Positions 1 through 11,600 of a stretch of DNA of 64,000 nt are shown one piece after another. The notes below the pieces were generated by a model, which saw nothing but the letters and a program-made list of their open reading frames with translations, did no database searches and was not told the origin of the DNA. Every line of letters begins with the position of its first letter. The first letter of the stretch is position 1. Both the position numbers and the translations under genes were made by a program. Source of the stretch: Astrocystis sublimbata (lineage: Eukaryota; Ascomycota; Sordariomycetes; Xylariales; Xylariaceae); NCBI GenBank assembly GCA_022453515.1, contig JAJNNY010000051.1:62001-126000 (forward strand), written 5' to 3'.

Positions 1-797
1 GCAGCAGCAGCAGCGGAGGAACCCGCATAATAATGTCTCGCCGCACCAGCCGTCGGGATACCGCCCTCGCCCGTAGGCAGCGGAGACCGAGTAGTCCACG
101 TCGCCGCGCCCGTGCCATTCGATCTCGACCCCGACCCCGACCCCGAGCCCGTGCCGGTAGCGGTGTAGTAAGAAGTCACACTGCCTCCACTCCCACTCCC
201 ACCATCATCCGTACACTCATCGCCATCCTCATCTGTAGCCGTAGTCGTAGCCGTACTCGTAGCCGTAGCACCCCCCATCCCCGTCCCTGTCCCTGTAGTT
301 GTCATCTCGCTGTTGCAGAAATCCCCCGTAGCAGTAAAGACAAACGCCAAATAACTACTGCGACTCGCAACTTCATCAGGCAGGGAACAATCCGTCACAT
401 ACGCGATATGCTCACTACTGTGCTTTTTTCCCCAGCTCAGCAGCGAAGATGCGTATGACGTGAAATCCGGGATTAGAGAGGGTGGGAGTTCGGTTGCGAT
501 GGCGCAGAGCTGTTGGGCGTGCGAGGCGAAGTCGAGGGTTGTTAGGGGTGCGGGGGTGGCGATTGTTGTTGTTGGTGGTGGGAGGCTGGTGATGGTGTTG
601 GTGTTGGTGTTCGTTGGGGTTGGGGTGGCGGTAAGAAAGTACGGGACGATTGCCGAGGGCGTCTCCGGCGCCTCGGAATCGATGACGCTGAGGAACGAGG
701 TGAAGTACGCGGAGCAGAACGCGCTGTCGGACTTCTGCGCCAGCGAGGAGCTGGCTAGAGCCGCTGTCGCGAAGAGGAGTCTTGTGGTGCTGTGCAT
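1..797 (-). CDS. secreted Ser/Thr-rich protein, 3' end missing (left window edge)
   Basis: An ATG at 797 on the minus strand opens a frame that stays open to base 1, so about 265 residues are present and the stop lies outside. The N-terminus has a signal peptide (hydrophobic LLFATAALASSSLA followed by QK). A globular part follows with four Cys (CSAYF, QLCAIA, VTDCSL, FCNSE), split by a Pro/Thr/Asn-rich linker around residues 58-80. From about residue 165 it turns into Thr/Gly/Ser repeats, typical of a heavily O-glycosylated stalk leading to a GPI site. The motif of a Ser/Tyr-rich helix, then W and HSSE before a Cys, resembles the fungal 'infection structure specific protein' family, but this is from memory and weak. 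No intron is needed. A TATA-like element lies about 140 bp upstream. Confidence 0.7.
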   Translation of the reverse strand, partial: MHSTTRLLFATAALASSSLAQKSDSAFCSAYFTSFLSVIDSEAPETPSAIVPYFLTATPTPTNTNTNTITSLPPPTTTIATPAPLTTLDFASHAQQLCAIATELPPSLIPDFTSYASSLLSWGKKHSSEHIAYVTDCSLPDEVASRSSYLAFVFTATGDFCNSEMTTTGTGTGMGGATATSTATTTATDEDGDECTDDGGSGSGGSVTSYYTATGTGSGSGSGSRSNGTGAATWTTRSPLPTGEGGIPTAGAARHYYAGSSAAAA

Positions 798-2505
798 TTT
801 GGAAATTCTGCTGAAATGCGAGGGGCAAATGGAATTTTCTGAGACGATATTAAAGATCGCGTTTCGCGAGGAGTGATTGCTGTAGGAGGTGAGGCGTGAG
901 GTCAGAAGGCATTCCCAAAGTGCCGGTATGCATCGACTTATATAATTCCCAATTCACCTCCATACCATCCTTACCTTACACCATCTTACATCCTACATCT
1001 CCAGCAGAAAGCCTACTTACTTACTTTACTTCCAAGACTGCGATAACTAACTACGCATCGAAAGATCCAATAACTGGCTACCTACAATGTACTTACTTAC
1101 TTTACCTACTCCAGTATACCACCGTATACGGCATGCATACTCCCCAATACTCCCCAACATCACCATTCTTGGCAAGCGTAGTCCGTCAGACGGAGCACGA
1201 TCCCAGCCTAGCTCGCGACTAAGCTTTCGAACCCTTCCCACTAGGACCCATAACGGGTCCCAATGATCAGGGGTCTTTCGTCGCTGGACGCGGGCACTTC
1301 GGAATTATCGACTTGTGGAGGCCAATAATCCCGAGATGCGATACTAGCGAATAGCCTAATGCGCCTATATATAGCTGATGACTTAAGACTAGTTGTCGCC
1401 GACGGGGAATTATCACCGAATGCTTGATATGCAAGTGATTGATGCACGTTTTTTCAGTCCTATATAGTAATCTTCACTTCTAGTAAAATAATGAAGCAGT
1501 TGTAATCTATTTCGTGAAAAGAACATGCATGAGATTATAGATATTGCATGTCCAAGTTAATATACGTGAGATTTTGACAATGGTGATAGCTAAAGCAGAG
1601 GCAGCGAACACAGGTCGCCTCACCATCTTTTCGAAATGAGAATACAATGACATCTTAAGATTGTATGAAGAAGCATGTTAAGTAGCTATATCCCAGAATT
1701 GACGATAGCCTAATTAACCGCAGGGAGTCCAATGCATCTGTAAGCATACCATTGCTCAAAACGCATACGATGCCGTGAATACGCCGTATTGATTGTGTGT
1801 ATTAGTGACTCTTATGTCAGCACGTGTCCTTGCAAAAACGGTCGCATGGTTGCCCTTATTTTCCATCGGTGTGCTCTTTAGACGGCACACCTTCTCCCGA
1901 AATGATAGAAGATATCTAAACTCCAGGTAAGCAGTGCAAAGCAGCTGCGCTCTTTTCCACCTCCCACGAAGGGGGTGGTTTTAGGTGGTCGGAGGATTTT
2001 TATACCTTCCCTTAGCCTCAAGGCCTTGCGAGAGACCTCGAGGCACCCCCCATCCTTAAAGAGTTCCGAACACTTTGTGGGACATGAGGGTTGGGCGGGT
2101 ATTCGAGCCCTAGTTGTGGTGGCTAGCACTTACCTACTCCCCTCCGTGGTAGCGAGTCTGGTACGACTGCTTATACCCCTAGGTCTCATCTACGGCCAAT
2201 GCCCTCTCCCCCAATACAAGCATTCAAACCATTCTTGTGCAAGCCTGTTGAAAGCGTAGATGATGGGTAAAGCAGCTGTCCTAGCATGAAACAACATCTC
2301 AATCCAATATGAAGAGAAATCCGATGTATCCAGAGAAATTAGGTATATATCATGTCCCTAGTCTATGAGTACTCTATACGGACCTCGTGATGTGCAGCTA
2401 CCTACCTTATGACCCGATGCCCAAAGGCCATCAAAAACTCCCCCAAACGCCGCTATAATGCTCCATTGCTTCTAGAATCCTCCCTATCTAAGTACGTACG
2501 TAGTC
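798..2505. other. intergenic, no gene seen
   Basis: The short open frames here have no recognisable domains or plausible splice joins. The 1440-1860 part is AT-rich. A small perfect inverted repeat (GGACCC, 5-nt spacer, GGGTCC) lies near 1244-1260. Nothing else is supported. Confidence 0.6.
937..944 (-). promoter_or_regulatory. TATA-like element of the left-edge secreted protein gene
   Basis: TATATAAG reads on the minus strand about 140 bp upstream of the ATG at 797. Position and sequence fit a TATA box; no transcription data support it. Confidence 0.35.
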
Positions 2506-4737
2506 TTACAGATTAGGCGATAGTAAATCATACTTGACGCATCGTTCGACCTGACATTGTCGCGTTAGCAAATCCTCCCCACGATAAGAACGGGAAAATG
2601 CACAAAAGCAGAACCCATGGCGGAGGTGAAGTGAAGCAACTTACATCCTCAATACTAGCCTGCATAAACCTCCTGGCCTCCAGGCCCGCCCACACAAACA
2701 CCATGGGCAAATCACCAACGCTCCACCCACTCTGCGCACCAAGCTGTCTCAGGATCGGCAGCGAGCGGCTCAGCAGATCCAAATCCGGGTCCAGCGCGCG
2801 CCCGATGCCTTCCAGCAGCAAAATACTAATAACGACATTGACGAAGTCGCCCTCCATGCGCACGTGGTGGCTGCGCACCATGTCCAGCACCTGCTGCAGG
2901 ATGTCGCCTATCTTGACGTTGCCCAGCGCCAGCGTGTTGCTCTTGACGGACAAGACGAGGTGCTGCATCTTGAGGGCGAAGTGCTCCTTGTCGACGACGG
3001 CCTCGGGCTGCCGGCAGCGCTCGCACATCAGGTGGCCGGCCTTGTAGCCGTCGAACTCGGCGACGGCGCGGAAGAGGTCGAGGAAGTTCTGCCGGTTGGT
3101 CGCGTTGAGCTCCGTCACGAGCCCGGCGTCGATGAAGATGAGCTGCGGCCGGAAGCCCTCGGCGTCGATCTTGCGCAGCTCGGCCTCCCAGGACGCCGGG
3201 TCCTGCTTCTTGCGGTAGGGGCGCAGGCGCGAGAGAACCTCCTCCGTCACGTCGGCCTGGTCGCCCGGCTGGGGATCCTCGTGGTTGCGGAACTGCAGGT
3301 TCGGCTGCTGGCTCTTATAGAAGCGCACCATGATGTTGCCGGGGTGCAGATCGGCGTGGACGAAGTTGTCGATGAGCAGCATTCGCAGGAAGGCGTCGAG
3401 CCCCTCGTGCGCGATGTCCTGCTGGAAGGGCCCGCCGCCGTTCTCGAGGAAGTCGGCGAGCGGGATGCCCTGGGCGAACTCCTCGATCAGGACCTGGCGG
3501 GTGGTGAACTCGAGGTAGGGGAAGGGGAACCAGGCGGTGGAGCGGTCCTTGAAGTTGCGGCGGAACTTGGCGAGGTTGGCGGCCTCGATGCGCAGGTCGA
3601 GCTGCAGCTTCATCATCTCGCCGAACTGGGCGACCTCGTCGGGCAGCGAGAGCCACTCGATGGTGGGGATCCAGTTCAGGGCAGAGGCGAAGAAGCCCAT
3701 GATGCGCAGGTCGCGGCGCACCGTGCGCTCGACGCCCGGGTGCAGGACCTTGATGGCGACGTAGGTCGAGGGCACGCGGTGCGGGGTGCTCTTGAGGACC
3801 GTGTTCACGTTGCGGCGGACGTTGTTGCGGATCTTGGCTTTGCCGGAGTCGTCGCGCACATCGATATCGCCCGGCACGGCCAGGTCGGGTTTTAGTTTCG
3901 CCTTGTACACTTGGGCGATGGCGCCGACGCCGAGGGGCTTCTCTTGGAACTCGTCGAAGATGTCGTGGAAGGGGCGGCCGTCGAAAGCGTCTTGGACGAT
4001 GCGTTTCGTGGCGTGGAGGGAATGGGCCGGGGCGTTGGAGTGTAGCCGCGACAGCGCATCGCACAGCTCACGGGGGAAGATGTCGGTTCGGGAGGCGGCC
4101 CATTGTCCGAGCTGTGGTGATGTTCGTGTCAGCTTGTACGAACCTATGAGGAGGAAAGGGAGAAAGAAGAAAAGGGGAAATCGAAGGATACCTTGATGAA
4201 AGCAGGCCCGGCAGCCTCCATGCTCCAGACAAGAAAGCTATACCACCACAGCGTGCCCGATCTCTCGTCGTCGTAGTCGGGCTGGCGACGTCCGATCCAT
4301 ACCGCCGGCAGCGACAGGATGACGGGCACAAAGATGACGACGAGGTGGCAGAAGCGGGCGCCAGTGCACAGCGGCTCCCAGATATAAACGTCGAGCAAGA
4401 TGACGACTTCGTGGACCCAGCGCGACGGCCCGGCCTCGTCGTCGTCGACCGTCTTGTCCTGGGCCAGCTCTTCTCGCGACGCCTGCAGCATGCGCCCCTC
4501 GGACGTCTGCTCGGTGCCCTTGTTGTCCTTCTCCGAGAGCTTGACGAAAGCCGCCGTGCCCAGCACAGCCGCGTTCGCCGCGGCGGTCAGCATGATGCGC
4601 CTCGGCCGGTGTTTCGCCGCGCCGGAATGCGCTCTACTCCATCCATCTCGAAGAGTCGGAGGGAATCGGGGGGCTTTGCAGGTGGAGGAGGGGGGTTGTC
4701 GCGCGCAGAATCGGGCGAGGAATCGGAAGGATCTCAT
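2506..4737 (-). CDS. mitochondrial ABC1/UbiB-family atypical kinase, ADCK2/Cqd1-like
   Basis: Three exons (4737-4192, 4111-2645, 2550-2506) with introns of 80 and 94 nt join to 685 residues, and the phases close. The N-terminus is Arg-rich without acids, like a mitochondrial presequence. Hydrophobic segments follow near residues 48-60 and 105-140. The ABC1 domain shows the KxGQ motif (K182-L-G-Q185) followed by WAASRTDIFP, a Gly/Ala loop GVGAIAQVYKAK (243-254) in place of the COQ8 Ala-rich loop, VAIKVLHPG with Lys303, HADLHPGN (Asp436, Asn441), and FIDAG (Asp510) in place of DFG. The family controls coenzyme Q synthesis or distribution in mitochondria. The DAG and GVGA variants point to the ADCK2/Cqd1 branch, not Coq8; the branch call is inference. 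Intron 1 falls exactly inside KxGQ. Intron 2 has a TGCTAAC branch site, and reading through it gives an unrelated hydrophobic tail, so the spliced end is preferred. Confidence 0.9.
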
Positions 4738-4998
4738 TTCTCGATCAGATTGGGGGTTGACATGGGTAAGCCGACTTGTACATGGTCGCGCAGCGCCCCA
4801 ATTGCTGGCCGTTATGGTATGTTAAGGTGGTGAAGGTGGTGAAGGGTTGATGCGTAATGGGCGTCATGGAAGCCGTATCTAGGTCTTCATCAGTGGTGAC
4901 GTAGCGTAGGGTAATTACTACTAACCTGATGAAAATCAATAGGCTATATTCCTAACTTCAAATCTGTCCTCCACCGACAACATGGCGAGAGTCAATAG

Positions 4999-5070
4999 GG
5001 AGTGGTAGCTCAGAGGTAGAGCAATCGGCTGCAGTCCGATAGGTCATGGGTTCAATTCCCATTCGCTCCT
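4999..5070 (+). tRNA. tRNA-Cys (anticodon GCA)
   Basis: A 72-nt cloverleaf can be drawn. The acceptor GGAGTGG pairs with TCGCTCC (two G-T wobbles), the D stem is GCTC/GAGC, and the anticodon stem ATCGG/CCGAT holds loop CTGCAGT with GCA at 5031-5033. The T arm is ATGGG-TTCAATT-CCCAT. The discriminator base is T, which is the strong identity element of tRNA-Cys. There is no intron and no encoded CCA, as in eukaryotic nuclear tRNA genes. Confidence 0.96.
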
Positions 5071-5071
5071 A

Positions 5072-5077
5072 TTTTTT
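5072..5077 (+). terminator. RNA polymerase III T-run terminator
   Basis: Six T residues start two bases after the tRNA-Cys 3' end, the normal distance for a pol III terminator. Confidence 0.85.
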
Positions 5078-5462
5078 CGCTGCTGTCGGGAGCGCCCTCC
5101 CCACTCACTCCTTACTCCCAACTTTCTAGATAGGTTCAGCGTGCAGATCTTATACAAATCTCTTCATTCTTATCGTACCTCTATCAATTACATCAACTAC
5201 CCTTAGGGCTTGGATATACTTGAGTGAAGTATGTATATTGCCAATAGATGGTTCACATACAACCGGCCTTGAGGCGCATTGCAACAGCAAGTTCTAAATA
5301 TGTATTGATGAAGAGAAAACTACACCAAAATTCTTTTTTTGAATCAGTCTCTACCAACTCCAACCAAACCATCCACCCATCATGCATCCATCCATCCATC
5401 TACCCACCACCACCTTCCTTCCTTTCCCCCCTAGGCAGGCAGACCTCCATCCGACAGACAAT
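5078..5462. other. intergenic between tRNA-Cys and a convergent gene
   Basis: No coding signal. It carries short CATC/CCATC-rich and C-rich tracts near 5370-5450, probably in the 3' UTR of the convergent secreted-protein gene. Confidence 0.5.
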
Positions 5463-6080
5463 CTAGGTACTCGATGCCAACTCGTTGATCTGGTTCTCAA
5501 ACTGCTTGTCGGCGGTGCCCGAGAACTTGATGACGTTCTCCGCGAGGTGCGCGACCTGGGAGCCCGCGTCGCTGGGCGGGTTGCCCTGCGCCGTCTGGAT
5601 GCGGCTGACCTGCATCTCCAGGAAGAACTTGGGCGCGCGGATCGAGAGGTCGCCGCCGACGGACCGGATGCCCGCCTCGGTCGCCAGGTACACGTCGCGC
5701 GCCGCCTCGAACGCCGCCAGGTTGGAGTCGGCCAGGTTGTCCGCCTGCACGAAGGTGTTGATGGCGAACTCGAGCGGCGACTGGCCCGATGTGGAGAAAT
5801 CGATGTCGGAGAACTTGAGCCCCGAGGATGAGACGTCAGGAACTCCAGAGATCGTCTGCGCGTTGTTGTCGCACTGGATCGACGAGGCTAGGTTGTTTGC
5901 GATGTCTTGCACTGAGTCCGGCAGCTGGTTGTTGCCGACTACGGAGCAGAGGCCGCCGTTCTGTCGCGACACCAGCGTGTGCGGCTTGCTGACGGGCAGC
6001 GTCGTGCCGAATGTGGTGAAGGGGATGCTGGGAAGGGCAGCGGCGGCACCGGCCATGGCGAGGACTGCTGTGGAACGCAT
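5463..6080 (-). CDS. secreted protein of unknown function, 205 aa
   Basis: A single exon from ATG at 6080 to TAG at 5463. The first 17 residues (MRSTAVLAMAGAAAALP) are a signal peptide, and a short pro-region ends at VSR before QNGGLC. The mature part has two Cys (GGLCSV, SIQCDN) that could form one disulfide, and is predicted mostly helical with Asn/Ala/Asp-rich segments and no repeats. It has no catalytic motif I recognise. It resembles the many small cell-wall or culture-filtrate proteins of Pezizomycotina. The use of GCC/CTC/ATC codons matches neighbouring real genes, which supports the frame. Function not assigned. Confidence 0.82.
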   Translation of the reverse strand: MRSTAVLAMAGAAAALPSIPFTTFGTTLPVSKPHTLVSRQNGGLCSVVGNNQLPDSVQDIANNLASSIQCDNNAQTISGVPDVSSSGLKFSDIDFSTSGQSPLEFAINTFVQADNLADSNLAAFEAARDVYLATEAGIRSVGGDLSIRAPKFFLEMQVSRIQTAQGNPPSDAGSQVAHLAENVIKFSGTADKQFENQINELASST

Positions 6081-7916
6081 CTTGAAGAATGGTTTGTTTG
6101 TTTGGGGGGTTCTTTTGCTGATTAAGGCGGGTATTGGGAAATAATCGGCAACGGTTAAGATGCGATTGATATGATAAAAAAAGGCCGATCCGGAACTTGC
6201 CAGCGAGAGGATGGGGCGAAAAGAACGAAGATCCTGTCTAAGGATGGGTAGAAAATGAGTGTGGTTGGTTGGTAGAGCGTTGATGATGAGAGCAGATCGG
6301 CATGTTCATCAGACCGTTCATCACCGTGGCTTATATACAGTCCTTAAGCGACGTGATAACAACCCGCCAAGATCGTGGTGTTTCACAGGCAACAGCCTCC
6401 TTGACGAAGCGACGGGGCAGGGAACGGGGCGCGTCATGGGGCATGTCGTCTCATCTCTGCGCATCTCCGATCTTGGCGTACCTAATCAATATCTTGAGCC
6501 GATCGGGCTATTATAATAAGCTTAAATATTACCCCTTGCGCGATTCAAGTGACAAGGAGCTTGTTGATGCGAAAGGCGGTGTTGCGGTTGTTGTTGCCGT
6601 TGCAGCTACAGTACTTCGGTAGATGCACTCACTCACGATGCAACTTGGAAGTGCCGTAACCGAGTCCTGACCGAAGTGTCCTTCGTTGGCAGGGATTAGC
6701 TATCCAGGTTACCTTATGCACAGATTATCGTACTGCACTTGCAGGACACAATGCACATGGCATAGACTGATTCGTCTGAGTCTAGAAGATGACATTCTGG
6801 TGACAAACTGCCTCAACATTTGGCAACGTGATGGGTTCATGGTTGATTGGGATTGATTGATAGTGCATGCGACATTGTTGGCAAGACTAAGCGGAACTAC
6901 GCCTTACCTAACCCGAATAGAAGATCTCCCATAGCGCCGTCCAAATCAATTGCTTCATGTTGTTGTTGTTGAATATGGTGTTCAAGACCATCTACATACA
7001 GGTCAACTCCGCTTCGCACGGCATCTTCGTTGCTTGTATTCTGAAGCGACCTACCTCGATACCGCCTCTGCGACATCCAGAAATAGCCAGAGCGCGCCCT
7101 CGACGAGGAGTCGAGTCGAACCTGAGGAATCGAACTCCTTGAAGCAGAGCAAAACCCAGGTTGTGCTCCCTCCGGCTCCCTCCAATGCAACACCCCTAAA
7201 TGCTGCGGGAAATAGTGCGGGTTCTATAAGCCGAATGAATAGCAATAGCCTCATGAGCTTGCATCTATGATTTGTGCGAAAAAATCGCGGGTTACCAGGT
7301 TTCACGACGATTGTTGTCAACCGCCGCCCCCACCTCTGCCAAAAAGGAGGTTCGTAGGGCAGTCCGCTAAGGGCGAGTTTCACGATGCCTCGCGTCCAAT
7401 GACGGAGCGCGACGCTGTCTGATCTACGCGATCCCTGCACCCGCGATCCTGGCCACAACCTGGCTACGACCTGCCGATATATCCGCAATTGGCAACTTTT
7501 CACTAGCTTCGACTTTCAACTTTCAACTTTACCTCAGACAACGCAGCAGCTTGCTATTGAACAACGCAAAAAGTAGGTGAGTGAGTGAACAGCGCAAGAA
7601 AGCAATCATCAGTGTCGCAAGAGTTGAAAAAAACGAGGAAATCCATTACTATCGCCTATCTCATCTGCTGCACATGTATGTACGCTTCGACCAAGCACAA
7701 GCTCAAGTCTGAAGGTTTCTTGGCTGCATATGCCATCTCATCTCGTCTCGATTCCGCCGCATCTCACTTTTTGTCTGCAAAACTCCCAAGGAAAGAACAG
7801 ATAACAGAGACATGTGAACGAGTGTAAAGGCGGAGATCCAGCACCAAAACTTCGCTTCAGACGCATGACGTCTAACTATCCATCCATCACCTCTAAGGGT
7901 CCCAGCGATTGGTTGC
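6081..7916. other. intergenic, no gene supported
   Basis: Contains the promoter of the 205-aa gene at its left end. Around 6950-7500 both strands have open frames of 100-150 codons, but they show no domain, no signal peptide and no consistent splice pattern. A decayed gene or element is possible but not shown. Confidence 0.4.
6331..6338 (-). promoter_or_regulatory. TATA-like element upstream of the 205-aa secreted protein
   Basis: GTATATAA on the minus strand, about 250 bp upstream of the ATG at 6080. This is further than usual, so the assignment is tentative. Confidence 0.25.
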
Positions 7917-8638
7917 TTATCTGGTCAGGCCAATGAGCGCGACGCCGACGGCCTTGAGCAGCTCGTTGGCGAGCTTGCCGACGACGATCAGCAGATCCTG
8001 CACGACGATGTCGAGCTTGAAGAGCAGGCCCTTGAGGGACAGGACGAGGGGAGTGAGCCATTTCACGACCTTGCCTGTGTCGGAGTATGCCGCATTAGCA
8101 TGTTGTCTCAACACAATAGGAAGTGGGGAAACGTACCGAGACCGAGCTTCTTGAGGATAACCTTCACAGTGTAGAGCAGCTCGTACAGGATGATCGAGAC
8201 GGTCTTGAAGAGGTCGGGCTTGCCGTAGCTCGCCTTGTGGGCAGACCTCTTGGTCGGGGCAGTCACCGCACCGTCCGCGGCAGTCAGGAGCGCCGTGATG
8301 GCCTCGAGCTGAGGAGCGATCGACTCAGCGGCGGCCGTGGTGTCAGCATCGGCGGCCTCGTCGGGGACGCCCTCAAGAGTCGCGTCTAGATATCCCTATT
8401 AGCCTTACTCTAAAAAGCTCACAGCCAAGCCGTCGCTGGTGTGTGGGGGGCACTCACTGATGAGCGCAGTCTGCTCCTGGATCTGGGCCAGCAGAGTCTC
8501 TAGGGTGGCGCCCAGCTCAGCATAGCTGTCGTCGTCATCCTGGCGCTTGACAACGCTGTCGGAAACGGCGATGGGGTTGGCGATGGAGCTGGCGACGAAC
8601 CCGCCGATGGTCAGGAAGGTGAAGAATGAGGCCTTCAT
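7917..8638 (-). CDS. small secreted protein with Kex2 sites and amphipathic/hydrophobic C-terminus, 195 aa
   Basis: Three exons (8638-8458, 8385-8137, 8074-7917) separated by introns of 72 and 62 nt. Both have GTGAGT/GTACGT donors and TAG/CAG acceptors, and the phases close at 195 residues. A signal peptide (MKASFFTFLTIGGFVASSIA) is followed by a pro-region ending in VVKR. A second dibasic site (TKR) precedes the C-terminal third. The mature C-terminus alternates Leu/Val-rich helices with Lys (VVKWLTPLVLSLKGLL, then VVQDLLIVVGKLANELLK), is free of Cys and looks surface-active. The length and hydrophobic C-terminus recall SC15-like wall proteins of fungi, but I cannot confirm the family. The TATA-like GATAAATAG lies about 160 bp upstream. 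Confidence 0.85.
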
Positions 8639-11600
8639 TTTGATCGGTGATGCTGTGAGAAGCTAGAGCTGGAGCTGAAGCGCGAGAAAGGTGAGCGATG
8701 GACTCGAAAGAAGAGACTAGGCTGCTGGATCTGCCGGACTGCTTGTGCTGGTGGTGAAGAGGAGCGAAATGAACGTCTTTCAAAGCGATCAAACGCCTCT
8801 ATTTATCTTTTTCGTGGCATCGTCCTTTTCGCCACCGACGTTGAGTCCCCTAGCTCACTCCTCGACTGTCTTCTCTTGCCACAGCCTTGATTCGAGCATC
8901 TCATCTCAGTTCTCCAGATACCCAAGACGCGCCCACGAACGAGTGATCATGCACCTTGACGTCGATATCGTCCGCTTCCCTGATTTTGGACAAACTGTTG
9001 TGATGAGCCCGGTGAGTTAAAACTGGCCATCTGTCGCGCTATACCCTCCCTTGCGCGATCCCACGTATTACAACCGGGCGTTGCTACTGAGTTTGGCAAT
9101 GGCTAATAAACAGCATCTTGTTTGTTGCCACCTATTCTTAGCCCTCAATCTCTCTTCACTGAGTAATGATCAGCCTGTGTTCATGTCGGGTCTTCACGCC
9201 GGAGTCCGAACCTGTGAGGCGAGGTGAGCTTGCGAACTCAGTGCTTGGCATGCCCCTGACACGTACATGCATATGGGATCGGGCAGGCAACTGCAATACA
9301 CCCGCCCCAGTCAGCAGACGCGTCTCTCATCCACCAGGTTGCATATATGTTAAGATGAAGCATTTATCCTGTGAGGCTGCCCAGTCGTGACCGTACGACG
9401 ACGGCCTGTCAGGCTTACCATGTCAATATACAATGGTTCGAGGTCACATCATGACGTGCTCGATGATGTCAATACGCCATACTATCAGGATTTGTGCAAG
9501 AAGGAAAGTCCGTTCGAATATGATTGTCTTTGGACTGATTCTCGTTGTGAACTTATATGCGTGCGTGAGCTTTCATCGCGCCCTGAAGATCACGACGGGC
9601 ACGGCAGTCAATATCTAAGATTTGTTCAGCAATGAAGATCGCGTTGATCCATCATGTTGATCTGTTCTATCTAACAGAAGATAAGCACTTCGATCATCTC
9701 GTTGGGTTCTTGCTAGTTGTCAGTGCCAATCCCATTATCCTGGAATGTGCGAATCCTTGTCCCGAGAAGCTCTGGTTCTATAGTTCTATAGCAAGTTCGC
9801 CACTTATTATTACTTTAAGATCCGGAACAAGTCCTCGCTGACAAGGGTAGTAATCAACAAACGCAATTAAGCCGCAGCCTGCCTGCCCACCTTGATATCA
9901 GCTCCAGCTAAGCATCAGGGGCAATATCCGCCCCGAAACTACCGGAGCAAGGGAGCAACTGTGCACGCATGCTGGCGGCTGACATCTTCGAAAATGATAC
10001 CCAATATCGAGCCGATTTATTGCATCGAATATCGACAAACGAACAGGAGCGCGACAATCCATCGCTTATCAAATTGCCGGGTGGCGCTAAGCAGAACGAC
10101 TCCAACGTTCGCTCGTCCCGTTTATCCGGTTGCCGAAGATTCGCGGAGACGTGATCGCAGGGCCACCTCACCTCATATCTGCCTGCAGACTCGACTGTTT
10201 CATTTCACTCATCTGATCTCGTTCATCTGAGAGACCACGCGTGCGTGGTCATGTCGGAGCAGTTGCGTTATATTGTGCGACTGCGACTCAATGACATCAA
10301 TGCGTCTGTGCCCTCTCGACCGCAATAGGTGTGCGCAGCCGAACGAGCGAACATCTCGAGAAATCAAGAGCATTTGACAGACAGAGATGACAACATTTGG
10401 TAAGCTGCCGATCCCCCAAAAACGTCCTCCCAGGTCGCAGGTACTGCCGAAAGCTTCCCAGCTCGTGATCTACAGCCTTTTTGGCGCCAGACCTTCACGG
10501 TTCCTGGCTCAGCCAAAGCAATAAGATGCAACAGCGGGTTGGTGGGCGGATTCGATTCGTTCGCGCTCATTGCATTTTTGCTCTTACGTCGACCGATGCG
10601 GCAACTAATCCTATCGATCGGATTGCCGCATTCAATCTACCGTCTGCTGATCCGGGCGGCAGAGAGTTCTGGGCAATTCTCCTGTCGGCTGTTCTGCATC
10701 GTGGAGTGATCTATTCCTGTCTTTTGGAGTGCGATGGGATTTTCGTGACGATCACTGGCGATGATCGATTGGGGGCTCCTCGAATGTTTCGGCGGCGATG
10801 GCGGAATATTTTGGTGCTAACAAAGAAAACAAGGAGTTTCGGCCGAGTCCCTGCACAATGAACATTTTCTGCAACAATGGACCTGACATCATTTGTGACA
10901 AAGGGACGTACGCGGTCTCGAATGCCCATTCAGATGCGATATGTCTCAGAGACCGTACCTCGCTCGACATCCCGACCTCGCTCGCAACCTGCCCACACAG
11001 GCAGAAGTCTTCACAAGTCACACGTAATTGTAGATAAAATATCTATGCATTTATGATTCTAGACACATCTCGGACATCTTCAAACATGCATATCAATTAA
11101 CCCAAGCACCAGCTCGTATTGTATTCCGGTTCTATATGCTAACACCTCGTCCTTCCTGAACTACCTACCGAGACCTTCCACGCCCCAGCCAAGAATAGAG
11201 TAACACGCTTTATGACAGTAGGTTCTCCAGCAACCCAAATTGCCTGTCTACATTCTCAACATATTCCTTAGCAGTAGAACCGTGTCCAGGTTCCTAGCAG
11301 AACCCCTTCGCTTTATGAAGCGCAACCCCTTCCTCTGCCCTACTTGTCGTGCTCTGTCATTTCGATAGGCTTGGGTAGCACATGAAAATTTCTTCGCGTC
11401 AGAAGCAATCAACTCTTTGATCCCAGGCCTCAAGCGAGGAAGAAAGAAATCTTCGGTGCATTAAAAAAAAAGTACCATTTACTATCCCTTTATGCATGAC
11501 CTTCGCACGCAGCAGCTACCCGTGTTTGCCAATCAACCTCCAACCCAAAGCTTTATCGTCTCGTAGCTTGTCGGCGTCTTGGCGCCGGGAGCGACTTGTC

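Noticed and set aside
2864..3895. 343-codon plus-strand frame opposite the ABC1 kinase
   Set aside because: It is the antisense shadow of a GC-rich conserved coding exon; the kinase motifs are on the minus strand.
7051..7503. 150-codon minus-strand frame, with a 106-codon Ser/Asn-rich plus frame overlapping it
   Set aside because: Neither has homology I recognise, and both are open at once, which suggests composition. Decayed element possible but not shown.
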